A DNA stretch of 64,000 bases from Vibrio barjaei (GTDB lineage: Bacteria; Pseudomonadota; Gammaproteobacteria; Enterobacterales; Vibrionaceae): positions 96,160 to 160,159 of the forward strand of contig NZ_LQXO02000034.1 in NCBI RefSeq assembly GCF_001639065.2. The letters run 5' to 3'. Position numbers and translations under genes: made by a program. The stretch's first letter is position 1; the number at the start of each line of letters is the position of its first letter. Below, in pieces: positions 1 to 8,676 of this stretch. Under the pieces are notes generated by a model. The model made no database searches, was not told the DNA's origin, and saw nothing but the letters and a program-made list of their open reading frames with translations.

Positions 1-1222
1 CCGTACCAGAAACGACAACCCAATGTTCTGCGCGATGATAATGCATCTGAAGAGACTGTTTTTTACCCGGCTGCACAGTGATTCTGTTCACTTTATAACG
101 GTCACCGCCATCAATAGCATCTGACTTACCCCAAGGGCGATATACTTCTCGGTGTTCACGATACTCAGCTCGGTTTTCAGCTTTCAAATGCTCAACTATG
201 TTCTTCACTTTTTGAACGTTATCTTTGTGAGCAACCAGCACTGCATCTTTGGTTTCTACAACAACAATATCCTTAACACCCACAGAGGCAACAAGCTTAT
301 TCGGTGCGTAGATGTAGCAACCCTCTGTATCTTCAATGATCGCGTCGCCATGAATGACATTTCCTGCGCTATCTTTTTCTGAAACTTCCCACAGCGCAGA
401 CCAAGAACCGACATCGCTCCATCCTGCATCCATTGGAACTACAACGGCTTTATCTGTGCGCTCCATTACCGCATAATCCACAGAGTCGTCCGGACATTTC
501 AAGAATTCGCTCTTTTCCACGCGAATAAAGTCCATGTCTTCAACAGCACCCTTTATAGCCTTTACGCAGCAATTGTAGATTTCTGGTGAGTACTTCTTCA
601 GCTCTTCGAGGAACACACTTGCTTTGAACATAAAGCAACCGCTGTTCCAATAATACTCACCACTGGCGACATACTGCTCGGCCACGTCAAACTGAGGTTT
701 CTCTACGAACTGATCAACAACATAAGCAACATCACCTTGATTCTCTCCGCGCTTAATGTACCCATACCCTGTTTCTGGTGCGGTTGGAACGATACCGAAT
801 GTCGCTAGTTTGCCCTCTTCGGCAACGACTTGCGCTTTACGAATAGATTTCTGGAAGGCTTCTGTATTTTGCACCACATGATCAGCAGCTAGAACAAGCA
901 TGACAGGATCGTCACCGTGAATCACAGCTTGCATCGCTGCCAAAGCTATCGCCGGAGCTGTATTTCGACCAGCTGGTTCCAATACGATTCTCGCTCTCTG
1001 CCCATAAGTACGAAGCTGCTCCGCTACTACGAAACGATGGTCTTCATTGGAAATGATGATTGCTTCTGATGAAGACATGCCGTTAATTCGCTCTAGTGTC
1101 GACTGCAACATGGTCAGTGAATTGTGATTATCTAGTGCTAAGAATTGCTTAGGAAATGCAGAACGAGAGAGTGGCCATAGACGTGAGCCAGATCCCCCAG
1201 CCATAATGACAGGTATAAACAT
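1..1222 (-). CDS. manC: Mannose-1-phosphate guanylyltransferase / mannose-6-phosphate isomerase (partial, 3' end off window)
   Basis: Makes GDP-mannose from mannose-1-phosphate and GTP in the cytoplasm; the C-terminal cupin domain is a type II phosphomannose isomerase. I translated the minus strand directly: an ATG at 1222 opens a frame that stays open to base 1 (about 407 codons). The nucleotidyltransferase signature MAGGSGSRLWPLSR lies at residues 7-20, and the isomerase metal motif QMHYHRAEHW is near the window edge, so roughly the last 60 residues of a typical 470-residue protein are missing. It is the first gene after the JUMPstart element, so it probably opens a leftward O-antigen or capsule operon, as manC does in the V. 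cholerae O1 rfb cluster. GDP-mannose could feed mannose, perosamine, fucose or colitose units; which one cannot be seen. Confidence 0.95.
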   Translation of the reverse strand, partial: MFIPVIMAGGSGSRLWPLSRSAFPKQFLALDNHNSLTMLQSTLERINGMSSSEAIIISNEDHRFVVAEQLRTYGQRARIVLEPAGRNTAPAIALAAMQAVIHGDDPVMLVLAADHVVQNTEAFQKSIRKAQVVAEEGKLATFGIVPTAPETGYGYIKRGENQGDVAYVVDQFVEKPQFDVAEQYVASGEYYWNSGCFMFKASVFLEELKKYSPEIYNCCVKAIKGAVEDMDFIRVEKSEFLKCPDDSVDYAVMERTDKAVVVPMDAGWSDVGSWSALWEVSEKDSAGNVIHGDAIIEDTEGCYIYAPNKLVASVGVKDIVVVETKDAVLVAHKDNVQKVKNIVEHLKAENRAEYREHREVYRPWGKSDAIDGGDRYKVNRITVQPGKKQSLQMHYHRAEHWVVVSGT

Positions 1223-2030
1223 AGAATTTTGCTTCTTAATTGTTGTAAATTGCACTAAAAATCCATGAACACCCGCACTAGATCGAAATTGAAGGTTAGG
1301 CAGAAATGTTGTTCCTGCCACTAAAAAAGAGTCGTATAAAACCGAAAGCTATAACTTTTTTGATTACAGTACAGTCAGCCTTACGTAAATATACTAATCT
1401 GAAACCCGAGGTTCTCTCTGTTGACTCTTTTTTGAATTACCGACAATCCTCCTAGAATGGATATGTCCGTGATTTTTCCATGACGTTCTTTAGAATTTGG
1501 ATACGCTACCGCCCTTGAGTCAAGCCCTCAAAAGCTTAGTCTTTATATTTTGGGTCCTCATGACACAAGGGCCATAAAGATAATTTGCGGAGATTATATA
1601 GGAAACCAAGTTGATTCGCGATAGCACCAACGTTAAACCCCAAGATAGGAAAACAGGCTCACATAACGCCAATGAATACTACTTATTAACTTTCGAATGA
1701 AGAGAGGAGAGAATTACATAACTAGCTACAACTGACTGACATCATTTCAAGCTCAAACGCAATCATCCTTCTAAGCTCGCTCTATCGCTTGAGTTTTTCC
1801 TTCTGGGCAATTGGCACTTGTATGCTCTTTTCGCCCTCAAATTTCCATTTCTGCGAGTATTGTTCATTAAAAAAGGCGCAAGATAAAGATAAATCCCTCT
1901 CTCTATATAGACTGGCTTTATGAAAGTATGAGGTAGTTCAAATTTACACAATTATGACATTAAAGCATAAAATCAACACGCTGCTGTCATTAATGTAGGC
2001 CAGAGCAAGAGTCTGATTTATATATGATGT
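1223..2030. other. Non-coding leader/intergenic region between manC and rjg
   Basis: About 800 bp with no convincing gene. It holds the JUMPstart element and, further upstream on the minus strand, a TATAAT hexamer (1593-1598) that could be the -10 of the polysaccharide operon promoter, though no good -35 accompanies it. A 62-codon minus-strand frame at 1763-1951 has no recognisable family, ribosome site or motif and I do not call it. The stretch from 1600 to 2030 is AT-rich and otherwise featureless to me. Confidence 0.6.
1502..1540 (-). promoter_or_regulatory. JUMPstart / ops element (RfaH recruitment site)
   Basis: Read on the minus strand, 1513 down to 1502 gives GGCGGTAGCGTA, matching the ops core. 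It is preceded by AGCTTTTGAGGGCTTGACTC, which resembles the rest of JUMPstart. It lies about 280 nt upstream of manC in the same orientation. In enterobacteria this element pauses RNA polymerase and recruits RfaH to suppress polarity in long polysaccharide operons; the same role here is inferred. Confidence 0.88.
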
Positions 2031-3383
2031 TCATTTAACCACTTCCACATTCAATAGTTCTTTTTTGAGCAACCGTGCAAAATCCGCTTTAACTTCACTA
2101 TCTCCATGAATCAGATGCAATTGTTTTAAGTACTCCCTGCAACCTTTTACAAACATTATGAGATCATCTCTATCGGCGTGCGCTGAATAACCTGATACTG
2201 TATGGACCATTGCATTCATTTCGATACTAGTCCCGTCTATCCAAACTTGTTCCTTACCTATTTGAATATCACGACCTAACGTTTCGTTCGCTTGATAACC
2301 ACAGAACACTATGTCTGTTCGTCTGTCTGGAAGTAAAGCTTTTAGATAATCAACTACTCTGCCTCCTTGGCACATACCAGATGCCGAGATGACAATCGCA
2401 GTCTCTCCTGTCGATGCTAGTCTATTCACCACTCGACAATGTTCTTGATGACTTTCAATAACTACACACTGCGAAAAATTCAAAGGTTGGCGACCTTGCT
2501 GAATCTTCTGCTTCGCTTCTTTAGACCACAACTTACGATAACGACGATAAGCCTTAGTGACTTTGGCTGCCATGGGAGAGTCAACAATGATAGGAATCGT
2601 CGATTGCAGTTGGTGATGATGCAGTAGTGACTCAATGTCAAACAACAACTCCTGTGTTCGGCCAACACTAAAGGCAGGCACAATGATCGCGCCTCCATCT
2701 TTTAAACTTCGTTTAATAATGGCCAATAACCTTTCAGTGCGTTTATCGATCGATTCATGGCATTTGTTACCGTAGGTAGATTCTAGAAATAGGTAGTCAG
2801 CACGTTTGGGGGGAATGGCGTCTGGTAGTAATGGCGTATGATTAGGTCCTAAATCTCCAGAGAATACCGCTATTTCATCTTTTGGCAGTTTTAACTCAAT
2901 ATAGGCACTACCTAAAATGTGTCCGGCGGGATTGAATCTTACATAAGTGAAATAACCTCCATAATTCGACTTAATAGGTGTCCATTCTGAGTAGTTTATA
3001 GGTTTCAGATGCTTAAAAATTAAATCAATGAATTGCGTTCTTTTGCTTTTAGATAGATCCAGCGTTAGTTTAAGACCATCGGATAACATTAATGGAACTA
3101 AATAAGCCGTTGCCTGGGTGCAATAAATAGGCCCACGAAACCCTGCGGCAAACAACCACGGTAACCTACCAATATGATCGATGTGGGCATGCGTCAGAAT
3201 CAAAGCACGCACATGCTTTAAGCTGAAATCGATCTTCAGCGTCTGATTGTAAGAATCCGCTCCTTGAAAAAGCCCACAATCAATTAGCACAGATTCACCA
3301 TTTATTGCCAATTCATGACAGGAACCTGTCACTGTGTCTTTGCCTCCATGATGTGTCACTTCTACATTTGGTGCTAACTGCAT
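2031..3383 (-). CDS. rjg: MBL-fold RNA-processing exonuclease (Rjg family, beta-CASP)
   Basis: A 450-residue metallo-beta-lactamase-fold protein of the beta-CASP/RMMBL group that acts on RNA. The zinc motif HAHIDH is at residues 65-70. Further motifs include a beta-CASP-type ISASGMCQGGR segment, GYQANETLGRD and a C-terminal SGYSAHADRDD. The start is set by GGAG seven bases upstream of the ATG. In vibrios rjg is the classical right flank of the gmhD-rjg polysaccharide locus, and here gmhD is its immediate divergent neighbour. Its cellular RNA substrate in Vibrio is not established to my knowledge; the family assignment is firm, the substrate is not. Confidence 0.9.
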   Translation of the reverse strand: MQLAPNVEVTHHGGKDTVTGSCHELAINGESVLIDCGLFQGADSYNQTLKIDFSLKHVRALILTHAHIDHIGRLPWLFAAGFRGPIYCTQATAYLVPLMLSDGLKLTLDLSKSKRTQFIDLIFKHLKPINYSEWTPIKSNYGGYFTYVRFNPAGHILGSAYIELKLPKDEIAVFSGDLGPNHTPLLPDAIPPKRADYLFLESTYGNKCHESIDKRTERLLAIIKRSLKDGGAIIVPAFSVGRTQELLFDIESLLHHHQLQSTIPIIVDSPMAAKVTKAYRRYRKLWSKEAKQKIQQGRQPLNFSQCVVIESHQEHCRVVNRLASTGETAIVISASGMCQGGRVVDYLKALLPDRRTDIVFCGYQANETLGRDIQIGKEQVWIDGTSIEMNAMVHTVSGYSAHADRDDLIMFVKGCREYLKQLHLIHGDSEVKADFARLLKKELLNVEVVK

Positions 3384-3502
3384 ACCTATCTCCAGTTGTC
3401 ATGCCTATCAACATAGACCTACTGTAGGCCGGTAGCGAACGTCAATGCTCTAGTTCATAACATTCTAACTTCTGTCGCATAGAACCAAACAATTGTCAGT
3501 CT

Positions 3503-3554
3503 CAGAGTAGAACCTGCGTCAACATGCTTTAGAAAAGCATTAATTTCTACTCTG
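3503..3554. repeat. Nested perfect inverted repeat in the rjg-gmhD divergent region
   Basis: CAGAGTAGAA (3503-3512) pairs perfectly with TTCTACTCTG (3545-3554). Inside it ATGCTTT (3524-3530) pairs with AAAGCAT (3534-3540). No T-run follows on either strand, so a simple intrinsic terminator is unlikely. It lies about 90 bp upstream of gmhD and 120 bp upstream of rjg, where a 5' UTR structure or operator would sit. Confidence 0.7.
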
Positions 3555-3645
3555 GTACTTCCTGAGAACTTAGTTCCCTTGCTTTGAAGCTACGTGGAAA
3601 TCTTATATACTCAACTGAATTATCCTATTCAAATGGAACCGTTTT

Positions 3646-4590
3646 ATGATCATTGTAACTGGCGGTGCTGGCATGATTGGCAGCAACATTATCAAAGCGC
3701 TTAACGAAGCAGGCTTAAACGATATTCTGGTAGTCGACAACCTTAAAAATGGACGTAAGTTCAAAAACTTGGTTGACCTTGATATTACTGACTATATGGA
3801 TCGCGATGACTTTTTAACGCAAGTTATGGCTGGCGATGATTTTGGACCTATCGAAGCGGTATTCCACGAAGGAGCATGTTCAGCTACGACAGAGTGGGAT
3901 GGTAAGTATGTGATGTTGAATAACTATGAGTATTCAAAAGAGTTACTTCACTACTGTCTAGAGCGTGAAATTCCGTTCCTTTATGCCTCTTCTGCGGCAA
4001 CTTATGGTGAGACGACTGTATTCAAGGAAGAGCGCCAGTATGAAGGTGCGTTAAATGTTTACGGTTACTCCAAACAACAGTTTGATAACTATGTCCGTCG
4101 TCTAACTGCTGACGCGGAAGCACACGGCGAAAAACTGTCACAAATTACTGGATTCCGTTACTTCAACGTTTATGGCCCACGTGAGCAGCACAAAGGCAGC
4201 ATGGCTTCTGTGGCATTCCATTTGAATAACCAAATGAATGCTGGAGAGAATCCAAAACTATTTGAAGGTAGCGCCCAGTTTAAGCGCGACTTCGTTTATG
4301 TTGGTGACGTAGCTAAAGTAAATCTGTGGTTTATGGAAAATGGCGTTTCGGGCATTTTTAACTGTGGTACCGGCAATGCAGAGACGTTTGAGGCTATTGC
4401 CGAAGCGGCGATCAAGCATCATGGTAAAGGGGAAATTGAAAACATCCCATTCCCTGACCATTTAAAAGGTGCGTACCAGGAATTTACCGAGGCTGATTTA
4501 ACCAACCTGCGCGCTGCGGGTTGCGATGTGGAGTTTAAGACTGTAGCTGAAGGTGTTGCTGAGTATTTGGCGATTGTGAACGGTAAGTAG
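3646..4590 (+). CDS. hldD: ADP-L-glycero-D-manno-heptose 6-epimerase
   Basis: Converts ADP-D-glycero-D-manno-heptose to the L,D form, the last step in making the heptose donor for the LPS inner core (also called gmhD or rfaD). The 314-residue protein is an extended SDR epimerase: the NAD(P)-binding TGGAGMIGSN is at residues 5-14, a serine-rich YASSAATYG segment near 113-121, and the catalytic YGYSK (Tyr139, Lys143) follows. Length matches the E. coli enzyme (310). A GGAAC ribosome site precedes the ATG. It heads the rightward LPS-core locus, although a repeat element separates it from the next gene. Confidence 0.97.
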   Translation: MIIVTGGAGMIGSNIIKALNEAGLNDILVVDNLKNGRKFKNLVDLDITDYMDRDDFLTQVMAGDDFGPIEAVFHEGACSATTEWDGKYVMLNNYEYSKELLHYCLEREIPFLYASSAATYGETTVFKEERQYEGALNVYGYSKQQFDNYVRRLTADAEAHGEKLSQITGFRYFNVYGPREQHKGSMASVAFHLNNQMNAGENPKLFEGSAQFKRDFVYVGDVAKVNLWFMENGVSGIFNCGTGNAETFEAIAEAAIKHHGKGEIENIPFPDHLKGAYQEFTEADLTNLRAAGCDVEFKTVAEGVAEYLAIVNGK

Positions 4591-4631
4591 CAGGGTCATA
4601 TCGTTAAGCGATGTGCAATGACCACTCTCTA

Positions 4632-4754
4632 CGTCATTCCCTTGAAAAAGGGAATCTCATAAAGCGCGCAGTGAAGTAATATGACCTTGCGTGATTCAGT
4701 CTTATTCAACAAATTCACTTGCTGTGGGAGATCCTCGCATTCACGAGGATGACG
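4632..4754. repeat. Hairpin-ended intergenic repeat (family A), copy 1
   Basis: About 123 bp. The left end CGTCATTCCCTTGAAAAAGG forms a hairpin (ATTCCC-TTGAAAAA-GGGAAT). The right end carries ATCCTCGCATTCACGAGGAT followed by GACG, so the outer ends CGTCATTCC and GGATGACG are inverted repeats. It resembles the elements at 17752 and 22721. Confidence 0.85.
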
Positions 4755-4785
4755 CAAACGTTAACAACATAGAAGATATTTATTA

Positions 4786-6555
4786 ATGAACATTCTGATG
4801 GCCCTTTCTCAACTTGAGGTGACTGGAGCTGAGGTTTATGCGACAACAGTCGGAAACGAGTTAACCGCTCGGGGTCATAATGTGTTTTATGTCTCTGATA
4901 CGCTAACGAAGCCCTATGATGGGCCCTTTTTCTCATTGCGCTTTAACAAACGCAGTGTGCCACGCCGTTTTTGGCATGTTGGTTATCTTATTTATCTAAT
5001 TAAGAAGCATAATATCCAGTTAGTGCATGCTCACTCTCGTGCATCAAGCTGGAGCTGCCATGTAGCTTGTAAGCTAACTGGTACCCCTATGGTAACAACC
5101 GTGCATGGTCGTCAACCCGTGCATGCTTCGCGTAAAAAGTTTCATGCTATGGGTGATAGAGCGCTACCTGTTTGTGAGGCGATTCGCGATCAACTACACA
5201 ACGATTTAGCAGTCCCTTTAGAGCAGATGGAGGTGAGTCGCAATGGTATTGAGACTGACAACTTCAAATGGGTTGAAGCACCTTACAACGCAAAACCCGT
5301 GATTACTATTGTGGGTCGTTTGACGGGGCCGAAAGGTGACTTATGTTATCGTCTGCTTGATGAGTGTTTAAACGCTGACGAATACGACATTCGTGTGGTC
5401 ACTGGCTCTAAGTTTGAAACGAGATTCGAAAAGTTTAAATCAACTGTCAACTTTGTTGGTTATACCAATGATGTACCGGCAATGCTAAGTGAAGCTGACT
5501 TAGTGATTGGAGCTGGACGCGTTGCGATGGAATCCTTGCTTTGTGGCCGCCCTACTCTGGCTATCGGTGAAGCGAAGTGCATTGGTATGGTCGACGAAAC
5601 AAATGTTTCAGAGGCGATGGCCACAAACTTTGGCGATATAGGGCCAAAAGATCTCGATATCGACTTTGGCTCGATTTCTTCCTTTGTAGAGCAAGGACTC
5701 ACGACTGCACATTGCTCAACGGCCACCAGCGATACTATACGCGAACACTATACTCTCTCTTCGATTGTTGACCAAATAGAGAGCATTTATCAAGACGTCT
5801 ATGTCACTACACTAAAGCGTGAAATGCCTGTAATCATGTATCACCGCTTTATTAAAGATGACAGTGGCAAAGGCGTTCACGGTACCTACCTGCATATCGA
5901 TATGTTTGATAAGCATATGGCTCTATTGAAAAGGATGGGATTTGAAACACTGACGTTTGAGGATCTTCAGGATGGGCGTTTAATTCGCAGGCTCGAAGCG
6001 GGTAAACGTTACATCATGTTGACGGTCGACGATGGCTATGTTGATAACTTAGATCTAATGCTTCCTGTTTTACAAAAGTACGACTTCAAAGCTGTAGTTT
6101 ATGTGGTGACGGGTGAAACTTTTAACCGCTGGGATGTTGAAAACCCAAGCAATCCTGAAAAGTCTGTGCCATTAATGAACAGTGAGCAAATATTACAGCT
6201 CGCAAAATCTGACCATATTGAAATTGGCGGACATACACTTTCACACCCAAAACTTGATACGCTGAGCGATGAACAGCAGCGCCACGAGATTGTTGAGAAT
6301 AAGCGAGGGCTAGAATCCATCTTAGGTAAAACCATAACCTCTTTTGCCTATCCTTTTGGTGAGCATAATCAAGCCTCAAAAGATATAGCTAAAGAGGCCG
6401 GTTATCGATATGCGGTTGCGACCAATTCAGGGCCACTGCAGTTTCATAAAGACCCCTATCAAATCCGCCGTATTGCTATTTTTCCAAAAACTGATGTGTT
6501 TGGGTTATGGCGTAAAGTTCGTGGAAACTATCTATTTAGAAAGGTAAAGCAATAA
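4786..6555 (+). CDS. Fused glycosyltransferase (GT4-like) and polysaccharide deacetylase (NodB/CE4)
   Basis: A 589-residue two-domain protein. Residues 1 to about 340 look like a GT-B glycosyltransferase: an N-terminal MNILMALSQLEVTGAEVY loop, HAHSRASS at 81-88, VSRNGIET at 150-157 and a donor-site segment GAGRVAMESLLCG at 242-254. Residues 348-589 form a NodB deacetylase: MYHRF at 351-355, the TVDD metal/catalytic motif at 413-416, GGHTLSH with His483 and His487, and AYPFG at 521-525. All key CE4 residues are present. No signal peptide is evident, so both activities are probably cytoplasmic. It likely transfers an N-acetylated sugar to the LPS core and deacetylates it, giving a free amino sugar; the substrate is inferred. 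The stop is one base before the next gene's start. Confidence 0.85.
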   Translation: MNILMALSQLEVTGAEVYATTVGNELTARGHNVFYVSDTLTKPYDGPFFSLRFNKRSVPRRFWHVGYLIYLIKKHNIQLVHAHSRASSWSCHVACKLTGTPMVTTVHGRQPVHASRKKFHAMGDRALPVCEAIRDQLHNDLAVPLEQMEVSRNGIETDNFKWVEAPYNAKPVITIVGRLTGPKGDLCYRLLDECLNADEYDIRVVTGSKFETRFEKFKSTVNFVGYTNDVPAMLSEADLVIGAGRVAMESLLCGRPTLAIGEAKCIGMVDETNVSEAMATNFGDIGPKDLDIDFGSISSFVEQGLTTAHCSTATSDTIREHYTLSSIVDQIESIYQDVYVTTLKREMPVIMYHRFIKDDSGKGVHGTYLHIDMFDKHMALLKRMGFETLTFEDLQDGRLIRRLEAGKRYIMLTVDDGYVDNLDLMLPVLQKYDFKAVVYVVTGETFNRWDVENPSNPEKSVPLMNSEQILQLAKSDHIEIGGHTLSHPKLDTLSDEQQRHEIVENKRGLESILGKTITSFAYPFGEHNQASKDIAKEAGYRYAVATNSGPLQFHKDPYQIRRIAIFPKTDVFGLWRKVRGNYLFRKVKQ

Positions 6556-6556
6556 T

Positions 6557-7636
6557 ATGAGAAAGCTTATCTCTCGCTTACAGCTTTTAAGAGATCAAAT
6601 TCGACGCCATTTAGGGGTGATGTTGTTTGATAAAACACGGCAAACTTCGGCTGTACAGCCGGATTCCTTCAAGCACATTGTTTTTTTGCGTACCGATGCC
6701 AAGCTAGGCGATGCTTTTGTCTCCTCCTTTGTGTTTAGAGACATCAAAGCTCACAACCCCAATATCAAGCTCACCGTCGTAACAACACCCAATATGCGTT
6801 CGCTTTTTCAAGAACATCTAGGCGCCGATAACGTTATAGAGCTAAAAAAGCGACCAAGTTATAGCGAGATAACCAAAGCCTGTATTGCAATTGGGCCTTG
6901 CGACTTGTTGGTTTCACTCAACCTAAATCCAAAAATGAAGGATCTGTTCTTTCTTAGCCAATGTAAGGCAAAGCATATTGCAGGGCTAGATGACTCACTA
7001 CAAATAGTGGACATAAAGCTTGGAGAAAAGACTCGTGACTTACATTTTGCTGAGCGATTTGCAACACTCCTTAAAGAGATTGGTATTGAAGCACATCATC
7101 AGAACTATATTATTCCACAAACGACTGAGTCTAAACAAACCGCACAGAATTTCATCGAAAGGCATGGATTAACAAATTTTGTCATCATTAACGCTTATGG
7201 TAGTGGCAATTCTCGAAAACTGAATGCTCAGTCTATCGAGAGACTTGTTGGCATAATTCATCAACATGCCCCTGAGCTCATTATTGTTTTACTTTCATCG
7301 CCAGAAACTTATCAGCAAACTAAACAAGCTATCGAGAACCATAGTTTAATAGCCATCCACTATGACACGAGCAAAAACATCTTTGATGTAGTAAGTTTGG
7401 TTGCTCGTGCGAAATTTACTGTTTCAGTGGATACTGCCATAGTTCACATGGCCACAGGGTTGAAGGTACCACAGCTAGCCTTATATAATCCTGATCCTGA
7501 AAACTTCGCACAATGGCATCCAAATTCTGTTCAAGCTTTGACGAGTAAAGCAAACCATAGTTCAGTACCTGATATTAATAGGCTAAACTGGCCAGATGTA
7601 GAGCAAAAGCTATTGCAGCTTATCCAAGAGAAATAA
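6557..7636 (+). CDS. GT9-family heptosyltransferase-like protein
   Basis: A 359-residue ADP-heptose:LPS heptosyltransferase family protein (GT9, GT-B fold). Visible features are an N-terminal FLRTDAKLGDAFVSS segment, the usual acceptor-side loop, and a C-terminal donor-site segment SVDTAIVHMATGLKVPQLAL. It starts one base after the preceding stop and is followed 11 bases later by waaF, so the three genes are probably co-translated. Which core residue it adds cannot be told from sequence; it is not the best match to WaaF or OpsX, both encoded nearby, so a third heptose or another hexose is plausible. Confidence 0.8.
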   Translation: MRKLISRLQLLRDQIRRHLGVMLFDKTRQTSAVQPDSFKHIVFLRTDAKLGDAFVSSFVFRDIKAHNPNIKLTVVTTPNMRSLFQEHLGADNVIELKKRPSYSEITKACIAIGPCDLLVSLNLNPKMKDLFFLSQCKAKHIAGLDDSLQIVDIKLGEKTRDLHFAERFATLLKEIGIEAHHQNYIIPQTTESKQTAQNFIERHGLTNFVIINAYGSGNSRKLNAQSIERLVGIIHQHAPELIIVLLSSPETYQQTKQAIENHSLIAIHYDTSKNIFDVVSLVARAKFTVSVDTAIVHMATGLKVPQLALYNPDPENFAQWHPNSVQALTSKANHSSVPDINRLNWPDVEQKLLQLIQEK

Positions 7637-7647
7637 GATTTATAACT

Positions 7648-8676
7648 ATGAAAATCCTTGTTATAGGCCCTTCCTGGGTAGGCGATATGGTAATGTCGCA
7701 AAGTTTCTATAAAGAGATCAAACATCGCCATCCAAATGCAGTTATAGATGTTCTTGCCCCAGCTTGGTGTGAGCCTATCCTTTCTCGAATGCCCGAAGTT
7801 AATCGCTCGCTAGAAATGCCAATTGGTCATGGCGCCTTTGATCTAAAAGGCCGCTGGAAGATAGGTCGAGAACTTAAGTCTGAAGGCTATACTCATGCGT
7901 ATGTCTTACCTAACTCTGCAAAATCAGCGTTGATCCCACTTTTTGCTGGCATCCCACATCGCATTGGTTGGAAAGGTGAAATGCGTTTTGGGTTATTAAC
8001 AGACCTTCGACCAAATAAACGTATATTCCAATATTACGTCGAACGCTTTGTTGCTTTGGCTAGCAGCAAAGAAACAATGAAACAAGAGGTGCAATTGGAA
8101 CATTGTCCTCGTCCTGAACTAGAGGTAGATGAAAGCTTACAGAAGCAGACTTTCAAAAAATTCCAGCTCGATATTTCCCGCAAAGTTGTTGGCATGTGTC
8201 CTGGCGCAGAATTTGGACCAGCGAAGCGCTGGCCAGACATGCATTATGCGGAAGTAGCTCAACATGTTATTGATAGTGGCTATCAAGTCTGGCTGTTTGG
8301 TTCGGGTAAAGACCGAGAAGTAACAGAGAAGATACGCTCTGCACTGACACTCGAAGCCCAACAATACTGCTTCAACCTGGCAGGCACTACCTCACTTATC
8401 GAAGCGGTGGATTTGTTGGCTGCCTGCCATACTGTTGTGAGTAATGATTCTGGTCTTATGCATATTTCAGCAGCAGTAGGCTGTAACGTAATAGCAGTGT
8501 ATGGTTCAAGCTCACCAGATTACACGCCTCCTCTCACTGATAAATTACATATTGTTCACACAGATATAGACTGCCGGCCTTGTTTTAAAAGAGAGTGTCC
8601 TTTGGGCCATCTAGATTGTTTACAAAAACTAAACCCACAACGTGTTATCGATTGTATTAATAGAGAAAATCAATGA
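7648..8676 (+). CDS. waaF: ADP-heptose:LPS heptosyltransferase II
   Basis: Adds the second L,D-heptose to heptose I of the LPS inner core at the cytoplasmic face of the inner membrane. The 342-residue protein has the typical N-terminus KILVIGPSWVGDMVMSQS, the PGAEFGPAKRWP motif and the donor-binding SNDSGLMHISAAVGC. The C-terminal DCRPCFKRECPLGHLDCL cysteine cluster is usual in WaaF proteins. Its stop overlaps the waaL start by four bases (ATGA), indicating translational coupling. Confidence 0.93.
   Translation: MKILVIGPSWVGDMVMSQSFYKEIKHRHPNAVIDVLAPAWCEPILSRMPEVNRSLEMPIGHGAFDLKGRWKIGRELKSEGYTHAYVLPNSAKSALIPLFAGIPHRIGWKGEMRFGLLTDLRPNKRIFQYYVERFVALASSKETMKQEVQLEHCPRPELEVDESLQKQTFKKFQLDISRKVVGMCPGAEFGPAKRWPDMHYAEVAQHVIDSGYQVWLFGSGKDREVTEKIRSALTLEAQQYCFNLAGTTSLIEAVDLLAACHTVVSNDSGLMHISAAVGCNVIAVYGSSSPDYTPPLTDKLHIVHTDIDCRPCFKRECPLGHLDCLQKLNPQRVIDCINRENQ

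Noticed and set aside
1763..1951. 62-codon minus-strand frame between manC and rjg
   Set aside because: No recognisable domain, no ribosome site and no conserved neighbour relation; AT-rich non-coding composition.
4751..4764. ACGCAAACGTTAAC resembling a PurR box before the glycosyltransferase-deacetylase gene
   Set aside because: It overlaps the end of a hairpin repeat, lacks the second half-site GTTTGC, and the gene has no purine link.
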